A stretch of 64,000 nt of DNA, from the NCBI GenBank assembly GCA_902463265.1, contig CABQEV010000005.1:108929-172928 (forward strand), given 5' to 3'. Position 1 is the first letter of the stretch, and every line of letters begins with the position of its first letter. Below are positions 34,126 through 42,152 of this stretch, one piece after another. Source of the stretch: UMGS1889 sp900556055. GTDB taxonomy: Bacteria; Bacillota; Clostridia; Oscillospirales; Ruminococcaceae. The notes below the pieces were generated by a model. That model ran no database searches and was not told where the DNA came from. It was given only the letters and a program-made list of their open reading frames with translations. The position numbers and the translations under genes were made by a program.

Positions 34126-36405
34126 TTATCTACCTTTCTTTTTGAATTTACCGAAAAGTCCGCCGCTCTTCTGCGGTACGGAATCGGGAAGCTTGAATTT
34201 AGGGATACGGAGATCGTATTTAAAATCATTCATCGTGTAGCTTTCAAAAGCACGCATATCGATATATGATTCAAGATCTCTGTAGCCTGTCGGTGTATAA
34301 ATAAGAATGTCAAATCCCAGAGAATTTATCAGCAGGAGCTGAGTACACTCGACCTCGCTGAAAACATCCTCAATGTTGTCGATTATAATAAATTTCGGGA
34401 TCGCCTTTGTGAAATCATACAGCTGCAGCAGCCTCAGAAGCGCTCTGTCGAAATTCATTCCTACATGGATAACAAGCGGAACAGCGACATTCGGATCAAT
34501 TTTCAGATAGCCGGTGTCAATGACTTCCTGTATTTTTTCGAAGATCAGATACTGAAGATCATCTGAAAGGAAACTGTATCTGTTAAGCGGAGAATGCTTC
34601 AGCTTCTGGATATCAACAGATGTTCCGTTATAATAAGGGCGGTAGGGAGCAAGCATCTGATTTGTGAGCCGCTTCATTGACGGGGCTTTCGATGTGATGA
34701 TCGCATTCGGCGAAAGCTTCATGCGTACGTCATCCCAGTATTTATTTACATTTCCGTCGGGAACGCCGCTTATTTTCGCAAAAATGTTAGGAATGATAAC
34801 TCTGTCGCCGTCGGCACGGAAGCCTGAACGGTATTTTGCCTCCTGATGCCAGAGAATGTCGATCTCCTCGTATGTTGTTTTAAGAGTCATGGATGTAAGC
34901 TTTGAGAACTGATAATCACGGAAGAATACCGAATCACCGTAAAGCATAGTGTCAAGCTCACGCTCAGCATTATATGCGACCGTTGCGATCTTTGCCTTGA
35001 CAGGCTTTGTCGGGAATGGTTCGCAGGGCATGGAATTCGGAAGCTCAAATATCTGCATATTATGACCCTTGTTTGCATTCACAAGCATTTCGTAAACGGA
35101 TTTATCGGGGGATATATAGACAGTATCCATTCCGCATCTTGCGGCAAAATGCAGGAACATGATCTCTGTCAGCGTGATCGTACCGTAGAAAAGTATAAGC
35201 GGTATCTCAGCAGACATTCTGTAAGCGTCTGAATCGGTGCAGAGCCTGAACCATGATATAAGCTTCACTCCATGCACAAAGATCATCTCGGGAGATGTGG
35301 CATTCATTAGCTTCATTTCCTCGATAAATGCGTATCTTGCGCACGCAGTTCTGTCCGGCCGTCCTGCGATCTCTATTTTAAGAGCGAGCAGGTCGGTCAT
35401 AGTTTCTGTGTCGAGCGAGCCGTCTCTTGGAATATCCGCAAAGATCTTGACCGTTTCCGCATCGGGATTTTTCAGACCGTTCGATACGAAGATCATCAGC
35501 TTATCCGACTTGGAGAGGTTGTTTTTCATTTCATACAGGACATTTGTGTAGATATCCTTTTCGTTATATCCGACCATTGCGGCGGAATAAACAGGGGTAA
35601 GCTGATCCTTGGTGAAATGATTTCCTCTTGATGAGATACGCTGGAAATGGGATTCCAGTATATCCTCGGGCAGCTTTTCGGCAGATGTTGTTATATTCTG
35701 CACCTTCTGCGTTATCTGCGGGGTAAAATCAGCGTACATAGCCCTGATCTTATCTGTAAGCTCGGGGGAAAGCTTGCTGAATTTCATTGCAATAGGTTCA
35801 TGACACGAGCCTGATATCGTCTGAGAAAAGGTTCCCGACGGATCGGCCTGAGAATATGAACCGTTGTCGTTATATGAAACAAGCTTGACTTTTGCACCGA
35901 ATCTGCTAAGCAGATAGAGAAAATAAACATCATATTTTGAAATATCGTCACTTATGTAAAGCACATTTTTCATAGAGCTTGCACTGTATCGCACAAGCCA
36001 GCAGATGAGCTTCACATATGCATTTTTTATGATAGACTGTGATGCGGATCTCGCAGATACGTCCTTGATGATAGAGTAAATATCAGCAGCGGCAATATTG
36101 GGATTTAGCGTCGGGCTGATATTTGCAAGCTTTATCATGCCGCGGTTCGATAAGGTTATCAGATCCTCCAGAATTTCTTCCATAACAAAATTCTGACGGT
36201 TGAAATTAACGAATGGCATGACAGAGTTAAGCTCGTTCTGAGTAGGGTTTGCGATCTGTTCGGTAAAGCAGACGCCGTCAGCCGAAGCGTCTCTGTACAT
36301 CTGAGAGAGTGTTCGGGTGAACTCCGATTTATCATTATATCCGACATAGCGTGTAAAATTCGAACTTTGAACGGGCTGTCGGTCGGGATGAACCAGATTC
36401 AGCAA
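34126..36405 (-). CDS. YceG-like protein with three internal repeats
   Basis: A 759-residue soluble protein that I match to the YceG family (PF14266), the usual partner of TelA/YceH. Similar segments recur: VGYN at 21-24 and 278-281; and a strand-helix-strand core at about 146-179, 401-434 and 669-706, each ending in a Gly-hydrophobic strand (RFGAKVKLVSYN, RCGMDTVYISPD, SLGFDILIYTPTG). So the chain seems built from three related units. The C-terminus is basic (KFKKKGR). Start is a TTG at 36405 after GGTGGTG. No TerD or TerC-type gene is adjacent. Function unknown; stress or phage-related roles of the Ter module are only context. Confidence 0.75.
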   Translation of the reverse strand: MLNLVHPDRQPVQSSNFTRYVGYNDKSEFTRTLSQMYRDASADGVCFTEQIANPTQNELNSVMPFVNFNRQNFVMEEILEDLITLSNRGMIKLANISPTLNPNIAAADIYSIIKDVSARSASQSIIKNAYVKLICWLVRYSASSMKNVLYISDDISKYDVYFLYLLSRFGAKVKLVSYNDNGSYSQADPSGTFSQTISGSCHEPIAMKFSKLSPELTDKIRAMYADFTPQITQKVQNITTSAEKLPEDILESHFQRISSRGNHFTKDQLTPVYSAAMVGYNEKDIYTNVLYEMKNNLSKSDKLMIFVSNGLKNPDAETVKIFADIPRDGSLDTETMTDLLALKIEIAGRPDRTACARYAFIEEMKLMNATSPEMIFVHGVKLISWFRLCTDSDAYRMSAEIPLILFYGTITLTEIMFLHFAARCGMDTVYISPDKSVYEMLVNANKGHNMQIFELPNSMPCEPFPTKPVKAKIATVAYNAERELDTMLYGDSVFFRDYQFSKLTSMTLKTTYEEIDILWHQEAKYRSGFRADGDRVIIPNIFAKISGVPDGNVNKYWDDVRMKLSPNAIITSKAPSMKRLTNQMLAPYRPYYNGTSVDIQKLKHSPLNRYSFLSDDLQYLIFEKIQEVIDTGYLKIDPNVAVPLVIHVGMNFDRALLRLLQLYDFTKAIPKFIIIDNIEDVFSEVECTQLLLINSLGFDILIYTPTGYRDLESYIDMRAFESYTMNDFKYDLRIPKFKLPDSVPQKSGGLFGKFKKKGR

Positions 36406-36449
36406 GATAATTCACCACCAAATCCAAAGAAATAATCTGATACAATCTT

Positions 36450-36478
36450 ATTATACTATACATTATATACCATGTCAA
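36450..36478 (-). promoter_or_regulatory. Promoter of the YceG-TelA operon
   Basis: Reverse strand TTGACA (36478-36473) and TATAAT (36455-36450), spacer 17, exact consensus. The -35 box overlaps the last codons of the upstream penicillin-binding protein gene. Confidence 0.85.
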
Positions 36479-38058
36479 GATAATTTGCAAATTTTATTAC
36501 ATATTTCTTTAAAAACAGGACCGGCAGTTGCGTTGCCCGTGTAGCCTTCTTCCACAAGCACAGTAACGGCATATTCGGGAGCTTCGGCGGGGAAGTAGCC
36601 TGTAAACCAGCAGTTGAGATATTCATTTCCGTTTTCGTCAAATCTGCCTGTCTGAGCGGTCGATGTTTTTCCGCCTGCTTTGCAGTGATCGGGGATCGCA
36701 GCTGAATTTTCCTTTATTACAGTATCTTCCATAAAGCTTCTGAGCATCTCTGCTGTTTTGGGATCGCACGCTCGCGAATAAACCGGCTCGGGAGCTTCGG
36801 GGATATAGCTTGCGATGTCTTCGGTAGTGCCTCTGACAAGCATCGGATATGGCGCATTTCCGCCGTTTGCTATCGCAGATGTCATGACTGCTATCTGGAC
36901 AGGAGTTGCCGTAAGCTTGCCCTGACCGAAAGAAAAATTCGCCTTTTCAGCGGGAATGTCAAGCTCAGCTTCCGTCGGGAGATTTCCTTTGCTGCTGTAA
37001 ACGCCTTTACAAAGATATGAACCTCTTCCGAATCCGTATGCACGTGCTGTTTCGAGAAGCTTTTCGCCTGAAAGATAGCTGGAAAGCTCGATGAAATAGG
37101 TATTGCATGACTCAACTACCGCCTCACGCATCGAAAGATCGCCGTGACCTCCCCATTTATGGCAGTTAAATATCTGTCCGTACATATCATAAGAACCTGT
37201 GCAGTTGAATGTGAAGTCGCTGTCAAATCCCGACCTCAGCGCAGCGGTGCAGGGGATAAGCTTGAAGATCGAGCCTACACTGTAAGGCGTGAGCGCACGG
37301 TTCACAAAAGGTGCATCGGTTCTGTCAATATATTTTTCGGGACAGGTCGGGTCGAAATCGGGGAAGCTTGCCATTGCTTTTATCTCGCCTGTGTTTACGT
37401 CCATGACAACAATTGCGCCTTTGCCGATATTTTTTCCTGCGTCCTCGCATATCTTCTGTATGTCACGGTCAAGCGTTGTCACAACTCCCGCTGATACAGC
37501 TGAGCCCGAACTGATCTCACAGTCAGTTCCTTTCAGTACATTTCCCGTTGCTGTGACCTCATATGTTACGGAACATTCCGAGCAGTGCGATCTGATAAAA
37601 TTGTCAAATCCTTTCTCAATTCCGCATATTCCATGTCCGTCACTTTCATATCCCAGAACATGAACAGCCAACTGATCCGATGAGTTTCTTTCATACTCGG
37701 TGAATGTATATATGTCCTTGTATTGCGGACAATTTCCTGATATCTCACATATAAAAGGGTAATTACCACTGATTTTTTTGTTGAAATATGTCTGATTATC
37801 TGTAAAGTCTACCAGCTTAACAGCGTTGCTGCTGTTCGGATCAACAACGGCATATTCGGAAAAAACCAAGTTATTTAGAGGATTTCCATTGCAATCGTAT
37901 ATACCTGCATAATTTTTACCCGAATTTACTGTATAGGTATTATACTTTACAGCCTTGCTTTTGAGCGAATTGCTGCAAATCAGATTTCCAAGATTAATGT
38001 ACACCATAAGAAAACATATTGACATAATAACAGTTACTGCGATAAGTCTGTTCAGCAT
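36475..38058 (-). CDS. Penicillin-binding protein, class B-like transpeptidase
   Basis: A 527-residue protein with one N-terminal membrane anchor (about 5-27) and an extracellular transpeptidase domain. SIFK (263-266) holds the acylated Ser, SCN (317-319) is the second motif, and the third reads KTST (464-467) where KTG or KSG is usual. The short N-terminal module fits elongasome/divisome-associated enzymes rather than full PBP2 or SpoVD. Cysteines are unusually many in the exported part (for example 56, 104, 110, 145, 159, 162). The ATG follows AAGGAG. It lies just downstream of the ECF sigma/anti-sigma-like pair but behind a terminator. Confidence 0.88.
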   Translation of the reverse strand: MLNRLIAVTVIMSICFLMVYINLGNLICSNSLKSKAVKYNTYTVNSGKNYAGIYDCNGNPLNNLVFSEYAVVDPNSSNAVKLVDFTDNQTYFNKKISGNYPFICEISGNCPQYKDIYTFTEYERNSSDQLAVHVLGYESDGHGICGIEKGFDNFIRSHCSECSVTYEVTATGNVLKGTDCEISSGSAVSAGVVTTLDRDIQKICEDAGKNIGKGAIVVMDVNTGEIKAMASFPDFDPTCPEKYIDRTDAPFVNRALTPYSVGSIFKLIPCTAALRSGFDSDFTFNCTGSYDMYGQIFNCHKWGGHGDLSMREAVVESCNTYFIELSSYLSGEKLLETARAYGFGRGSYLCKGVYSSKGNLPTEAELDIPAEKANFSFGQGKLTATPVQIAVMTSAIANGGNAPYPMLVRGTTEDIASYIPEAPEPVYSRACDPKTAEMLRSFMEDTVIKENSAAIPDHCKAGGKTSTAQTGRFDENGNEYLNCWFTGYFPAEAPEYAVTVLVEEGYTGNATAGPVFKEICNKICKLS

Positions 38059-38100
38059 ATAATAACCAGCTCCTTGATGGATATTATTGTCATTATAATA

Positions 38101-38138
38101 AAAAATATCCGCAAAGCAAAAGCTCTGCGGATATTTTT
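38101..38138. terminator. Bidirectional hairpin after the anti-sigma-like gene
   Basis: A 17-bp stem with one mismatch (38101-38117 with 38122-38138), A-rich to the left and T-rich to the right. The right arm touches the stop codon of the reverse-strand gene, so it terminates that operon before the PBP gene. Confidence 0.85.
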
Positions 38139-39994
38139 TATTCAGGGATCAGATCTTCGGTATAGCCGGGAAGCTGACCGTTTTCTTTAAATGAAAATAT
38201 TGTTACTGTGTTTTCATCAGTAATATCAATGACCATTTTATCGGACAGCTTAAATTCCGTTATACTGTCATCAGAACCGACATGGTATGCGTTTATCGTG
38301 TATTTCCCTTTGACGGGGCAGTGCCATACAGCCTCGCCGTTCTCATTTGTTGTCAGCACTATGCCGCCCCAGCCCTCCGAATATCCGTCGGGATAATTTT
38401 GGTTTTCGGGGTTGAGTATCACCCACCGGCCAAAGAGGGGAGAATCATTTTCATCTGTCAGGCGGATAACTGCTTTTGATTCGTCCGTCGAATTAAGCAC
38501 ATCCGGTGCGGGATGATCCCATGGAAATTCAAAGCTAATATCGTCCGCTTCGTTAGTTATGCTTATCATAAACTGCATTTCATTTCGCTTGCTTGCACCG
38601 CCGATATCGTTTATCAGCATATCGGAAACAGTCAGAATATAATCGCCGTCTGTCAGTGTGAGTTCGGCGGGCTTGTTTTCGCAGGTCAGTGACGGTCCCG
38701 GAGTATAGCCGCCTTTGTCGTTGTCTATCTCATAGCTGCTGTCAGCTTCAAATTTCACTGCCGCTTGGCAGGTAACTTTAAGACCGTTTACGAGCTTGCC
38801 GTTTTTATCTTTCAGCATGATGGAGACTTTGTGTTCCTTTGCTTCGGGGGCAGAAATTCCGTTTGTAGGATCATATGCCTCAGAGATAAGTTCATTCACA
38901 TTTTCTGACGGTTCCTCATTTACTGTCTGATCTGCGATTTTCATAAACTCAGCTTCCTGCTGATCATAATATTCTTCGATGCTGTTTGTCCACGTATCAT
39001 ATGTTTTTTTTCCGATAAATGTGTCGATAAATTCATCGGTCATTTTGTAATTTGCTGTATATGCCGATATCACGCCGCTTTCGGGTGAAACGGGAAATGC
39101 CATTCTTTCGCCGTCGGCATATTCTGCGTAAAGATAACAGCTGACAGGGGAAACAATGTGAAGCACAAGCTCATTGGCGGTTATATCTTTGCCTGTCTCA
39201 AACTTCGCTCCGTCCTGCATTGCTTCGATAATGCCGAAGTCAATTGTATCAAGCAGATTTTCACCGTTTTCCGAGTATATTGACGGCGGCGTATGCATAT
39301 CCGTCCATTCCTCCGCAAAAGCCTTATTTTCAACAACAAGCGAGATATGCTTAAGGCTTTTTCCCGATGTTTTCAGCATATTTTCCAGTGAATTTCCGCT
39401 GCTGTCCACGGGCGAATAATAGCGGTAATATACGATCTGACTATCATATTCCAAAGCAAGAAGATTGGGATTTTTGCTGCCTTTTAGATAGTGCAGCCCG
39501 TTTCCGCCGGGATAAGGATCGCCTAACTCGCCCGTATCATTTCCGAGCAAAAGGGTAAAGAGAAAATCGTCGCCCGACTGCTTGAAGTAAATTCTGTCTC
39601 CGACTGTGATCTTTTGAGCCGCAAGGTTTTCAGGTGAAGCTCCGACTGTTTCCTCAGTATTTGCTTCGGGTGAGTGTAACAGAGTTCCTTGTGCTGTTTC
39701 GGGTAAGCTGAACAGAGATTCCTGCGAAGGGGAGGTCAATTCTGTTATTGCCGTTTCAAGCTGTGTGTCAGCGCCTGTTTCGGCTATTGCTCCGCCGTCT
39801 CCCGAATATTTTATTGAGGATATGGAGAGAGCAATGACGGCTGTGCAAGCAGCAGCAATTCCGATGATGCTCAATGTACGTTTGCCGCTTTCTGCCTTGA
39901 TCGTGGGATTTTCGGCATTTTCTATGATACGTTCTTTCAGATCGTCAGACGCTTTTACGGAAGAATAAGCAGCTTTTATATCGTTCTTTTTCAT
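38138..39994 (-). CDS. Membrane-anchored protein with Ig-like domains, putative anti-sigma partner
   Basis: A 618-residue protein with a short cytosolic N-terminus (1-39, MKKNDIKAAYSSVKASDDLK...), one membrane helix (40-61) and a large extracytoplasmic part. The C-terminal 230 residues contain two segments (GKLVNGLKVTCQA... and DSPLFGRWVILN...ENGEAVWHCPVKGKYTINAYHVG) that look like SpaA/Cna-B prealbumin-type folds. It starts one base after the ECF sigma gene stop, the normal position for an anti-sigma factor, and the topology suits one that senses an external signal. I do not recognise a ZAS or RsgI domain, so the anti-sigma role is inferred from position. Confidence 0.6.
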   Translation of the reverse strand: MKKNDIKAAYSSVKASDDLKERIIENAENPTIKAESGKRTLSIIGIAAACTAVIALSISSIKYSGDGGAIAETGADTQLETAITELTSPSQESLFSLPETAQGTLLHSPEANTEETVGASPENLAAQKITVGDRIYFKQSGDDFLFTLLLGNDTGELGDPYPGGNGLHYLKGSKNPNLLALEYDSQIVYYRYYSPVDSSGNSLENMLKTSGKSLKHISLVVENKAFAEEWTDMHTPPSIYSENGENLLDTIDFGIIEAMQDGAKFETGKDITANELVLHIVSPVSCYLYAEYADGERMAFPVSPESGVISAYTANYKMTDEFIDTFIGKKTYDTWTNSIEEYYDQQEAEFMKIADQTVNEEPSENVNELISEAYDPTNGISAPEAKEHKVSIMLKDKNGKLVNGLKVTCQAAVKFEADSSYEIDNDKGGYTPGPSLTCENKPAELTLTDGDYILTVSDMLINDIGGASKRNEMQFMISITNEADDISFEFPWDHPAPDVLNSTDESKAVIRLTDENDSPLFGRWVILNPENQNYPDGYSEGWGGIVLTTNENGEAVWHCPVKGKYTINAYHVGSDDSITEFKLSDKMVIDITDENTVTIFSFKENGQLPGYTEDLIPE

Positions 39995-39995
39995 T

Positions 39996-40475
39996 TTATC
40001 CCTCCTCCATTTCGATTTTTAGCTTTTTTCTTGCTCTGTGAATGTCTGAACCTACGCTGCCCTTGCTTCTTCCGGTTATTCGGGATATTTCATCAATGGA
40101 ATATCCCTCGAAGCAGAACAGGTATATCGCATTTCGCTGTGCCTCAGGCAGTTTCCTTATCAATTCGATAGTTTCAAGCCGATAGAAATCCGAAGCCTCC
40201 GAAATTATAGGGTAATCTTCAAGCGGTTCTGTTTTGCGGAACCATGATGATCTGAATTTATCATGACAGAGATTTATCGTCACACGGATAAGCCACGCTT
40301 TCTTATGCTCATGTGAATCAAATTTCTGCGGATTTTTCATCAGCCTGACGAATACCTCCTGAACTATGTCCTCGGCATCGTGGGCATTCTTCGTATTCTG
40401 CACGGCTATCCTTAGTATCATATCGGAAAATTCTTCAATATCCCCCTGAAGAGCTTTCTTTTCATCATCGGTCAT
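39996..40475 (-). CDS. ECF-type RNA polymerase sigma factor
   Basis: A 159-residue sigma-70 family factor with only regions 2 and 4. Region 2 includes NAHDAEDIVQEVFVRLMK and KAWLIRVTINLCHDKFRS; region 4 includes LPEAQRNAIYLFCFEGYSI and the helix-turn-helix SIDEISRITGRSKGSVGSDI. ECF factors switch on envelope or stress genes when a membrane anti-sigma releases them. The ATG at 40475 is eight bases after AAAGGA; one two codons upstream is too close to it. The downstream gene is the likely partner. The target promoter is not known. Confidence 0.93.
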   Translation of the reverse strand: MTDDEKKALQGDIEEFSDMILRIAVQNTKNAHDAEDIVQEVFVRLMKNPQKFDSHEHKKAWLIRVTINLCHDKFRSSWFRKTEPLEDYPIISEASDFYRLETIELIRKLPEAQRNAIYLFCFEGYSIDEISRITGRSKGSVGSDIHRARKKLKIEMEEG

Positions 40476-40578
40476 TTTCATCTTCCTTTCGCTGTTGTTT
40501 GATACTAATACTAAAAACCCATAATTCTAATGGCTTTTATTATAATACGTTTTTGGGACAGGAATTTTTGCAGTGAAA

Positions 40579-40612
40579 CAAAAAAGATCGGCAGAAAAAA
40601 ATCCGCCGATCT
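40579..40612 (-). terminator. Terminator of the Rrf2 gene
   Basis: Reverse strand stem AGATCGGC/GCCGATCT (40612-40605 with 40592-40585) followed by a T run (40584-40579). The remaining 40482-40578 region upstream of the sigma gene is AT-rich with no well-spaced promoter I trust. Confidence 0.88.
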
Positions 40613-40622
40613 GTATGAGTGC

Positions 40623-41018
40623 TTATATCAGTTTGTCGAAGGTATATGTATCGAGCTTATCTCTGACAATTCCAGAGATCTCATCAAAAGCTGCCTGAAA
40701 TTTGCATTTGCCCGAATGCTCCCGTGTACAGGCATATCCCTCTGAGAGACATCTGCTGAAACGGTATTCGCCTTCAACGGCTTCAATAACGTTCCTGAGT
40801 GAGATCTCATTTGCGGGCTTTGCAAGCTCATATCCGCCCTGCGCACCCTTGTAGGATTTTACTATCCCGTCAGTGACCAGCTTTCGCAGAATTTTCAATG
40901 AAAAACGAAGGGTAACACCGGTCTGTTCTGAAATTGTTTTTGCGTCCATTCGCTTGTCCTCACGGGCAAGGGTATGAACTATACGGATCGCATAATCCGA
41001 TTCAAGAGTTATATGCAT
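40623..41018 (-). CDS. Rrf2-family transcriptional regulator
   Basis: A 131-residue winged-helix regulator. LESDYAIRIVHTLARE at the start, the recognition region TGVTLRFSLKILRKLVTDGIV and the wing GAQGGYELAKP are typical. Three cysteines, Cys90, Cys97 and Cys105, are in the position of Fe-S ligands in IscR/NsrR/RsrR-type members, so it may sense iron-sulfur status, oxygen or NO. It follows rpoD by 43 bases and has its own terminator. No isc/suf genes are in the window. Confidence 0.88.
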   Translation of the reverse strand: MHITLESDYAIRIVHTLAREDKRMDAKTISEQTGVTLRFSLKILRKLVTDGIVKSYKGAQGGYELAKPANEISLRNVIEAVEGEYRFSRCLSEGYACTREHSGKCKFQAAFDEISGIVRDKLDTYTFDKLI

Positions 41019-41060
41019 ATTTTCACCAAGTTTCCGATGCAGAAATGATCTGCGTTTTCG

Positions 41061-42137
41061 TCAGTCAAGGAAATCCTTGACCTTTTTGCTTCTGCTGGGG
41101 TGACGAAGCTTTCTGAGAGCCTTTGCTTCGATCTGACGGATACGCTCTCTCGTTACATTAAACTGCTTGCCGACATCCTCCAGTGTACGTGAACGTCCGT
41201 CCTCAAGACCGAATCTCAGACGGAGTACCTTTTCCTCACGCTCTGTCAGTGTAGAAAGCACCTGTCCGAGCTGTTCCTTCAGTAAAATAAGGGATGCTGC
41301 ATCAGCAGGCTGCGGCGCATCATCATCTGGGATAAAGTCACCGAGATGGCTGTCTTCCTCTTCACCGATAGGTGTTTCAAGGGATACAGGGTCCTGAGCG
41401 ATACGCATGATCTCGCGGACACGTTCCACAGGCATATCAAGCTCTGCGGCGATCTCCTCGGGTGAAGGATCGTGACCGTTTTTGTGAAGAAGCTGGCTGG
41501 AAACCTTCTTTACCTTTGTGATAGTCTCGACCATGTGAACAGGGATACGGATAGTTCTTGCCTGATCTGCAATAGCTCTTGTGATAGCCTGTCTGATCCA
41601 CCATGTAGCGTATGTGGAGAACTTGAATCCTTTAGTGTGGTCGAACTTGTCTACTGCCTTTATAAGACCGAGGTTACCCTCCTGGATAAGATCAAGAAAC
41701 TGCATGCCTCTGCCGACGTATCTTTTTGCAATGCTGACAACAAGACGGAGGTTAGCTTCGGCAAGACGCTTCTTTGCCTTCTGATCGCCCTGAGCCATAC
41801 GCTGAGCAAGCTCGATCTCCTCTTCGGCAGTCAGCAGGGGAACACGTCCTATCTCTTTCAGGTAGATCTTAACGGGGTCGTCGATAGCGATTCCCTCGTT
41901 AGAAAGTGACATTTCAAGATCGTCAGTGAGATTATCCATGGAAAGACCGAGGTCTGTTTCGGCATTGAAATCTTCGATAATTTCGATATTCAGGTTAGCA
42001 CAGTTGTCGTAAAAGCTGTCCATCTGGTCAACGTCAAAGTCAAGATCCTCGAGAACATCGGTAATTTCCTTTGTAGTGAGCTTACCGTTAGCTTTGCCCT
42101 GTTCCATGAGGCTGTCGATAGTTTTCTTATCAGCCAT
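41061..42137 (-). CDS. rpoD: Primary sigma factor (sigma-70/SigA)
   Basis: A 358-residue housekeeping sigma factor. Region 1.2 DPVKIYLKEIGRVPLLTAEE, region 2 EGNLGLIKAVDKFDHTKGFK with STYATWWIRQAITRAI, region 3 and region 4.2 TLEDVGKQFNVTRERIRQIE are all present; the N-terminal 1.1 region is short as in Firmicutes. The ATG at 42137 is preferred to the TTG at 42146 because AAGGA is nine bases before it. It is 15 bases after dnaG, the classical macromolecular-synthesis arrangement. Confidence 0.97.
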   Translation of the reverse strand: MADKKTIDSLMEQGKANGKLTTKEITDVLEDLDFDVDQMDSFYDNCANLNIEIIEDFNAETDLGLSMDNLTDDLEMSLSNEGIAIDDPVKIYLKEIGRVPLLTAEEEIELAQRMAQGDQKAKKRLAEANLRLVVSIAKRYVGRGMQFLDLIQEGNLGLIKAVDKFDHTKGFKFSTYATWWIRQAITRAIADQARTIRIPVHMVETITKVKKVSSQLLHKNGHDPSPEEIAAELDMPVERVREIMRIAQDPVSLETPIGEEEDSHLGDFIPDDDAPQPADAASLILLKEQLGQVLSTLTEREEKVLRLRFGLEDGRSRTLEDVGKQFNVTRERIRQIEAKALRKLRHPSRSKKVKDFLD

Positions 42138-42152
42138 ATATATCAACTTCCT

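Noticed and set aside
32961..36405. Calling the YceG/TelA pair a tellurite-resistance or phage-defence system
   Set aside because: Family names alone do not show this; no other Ter genes or defence genes are present.
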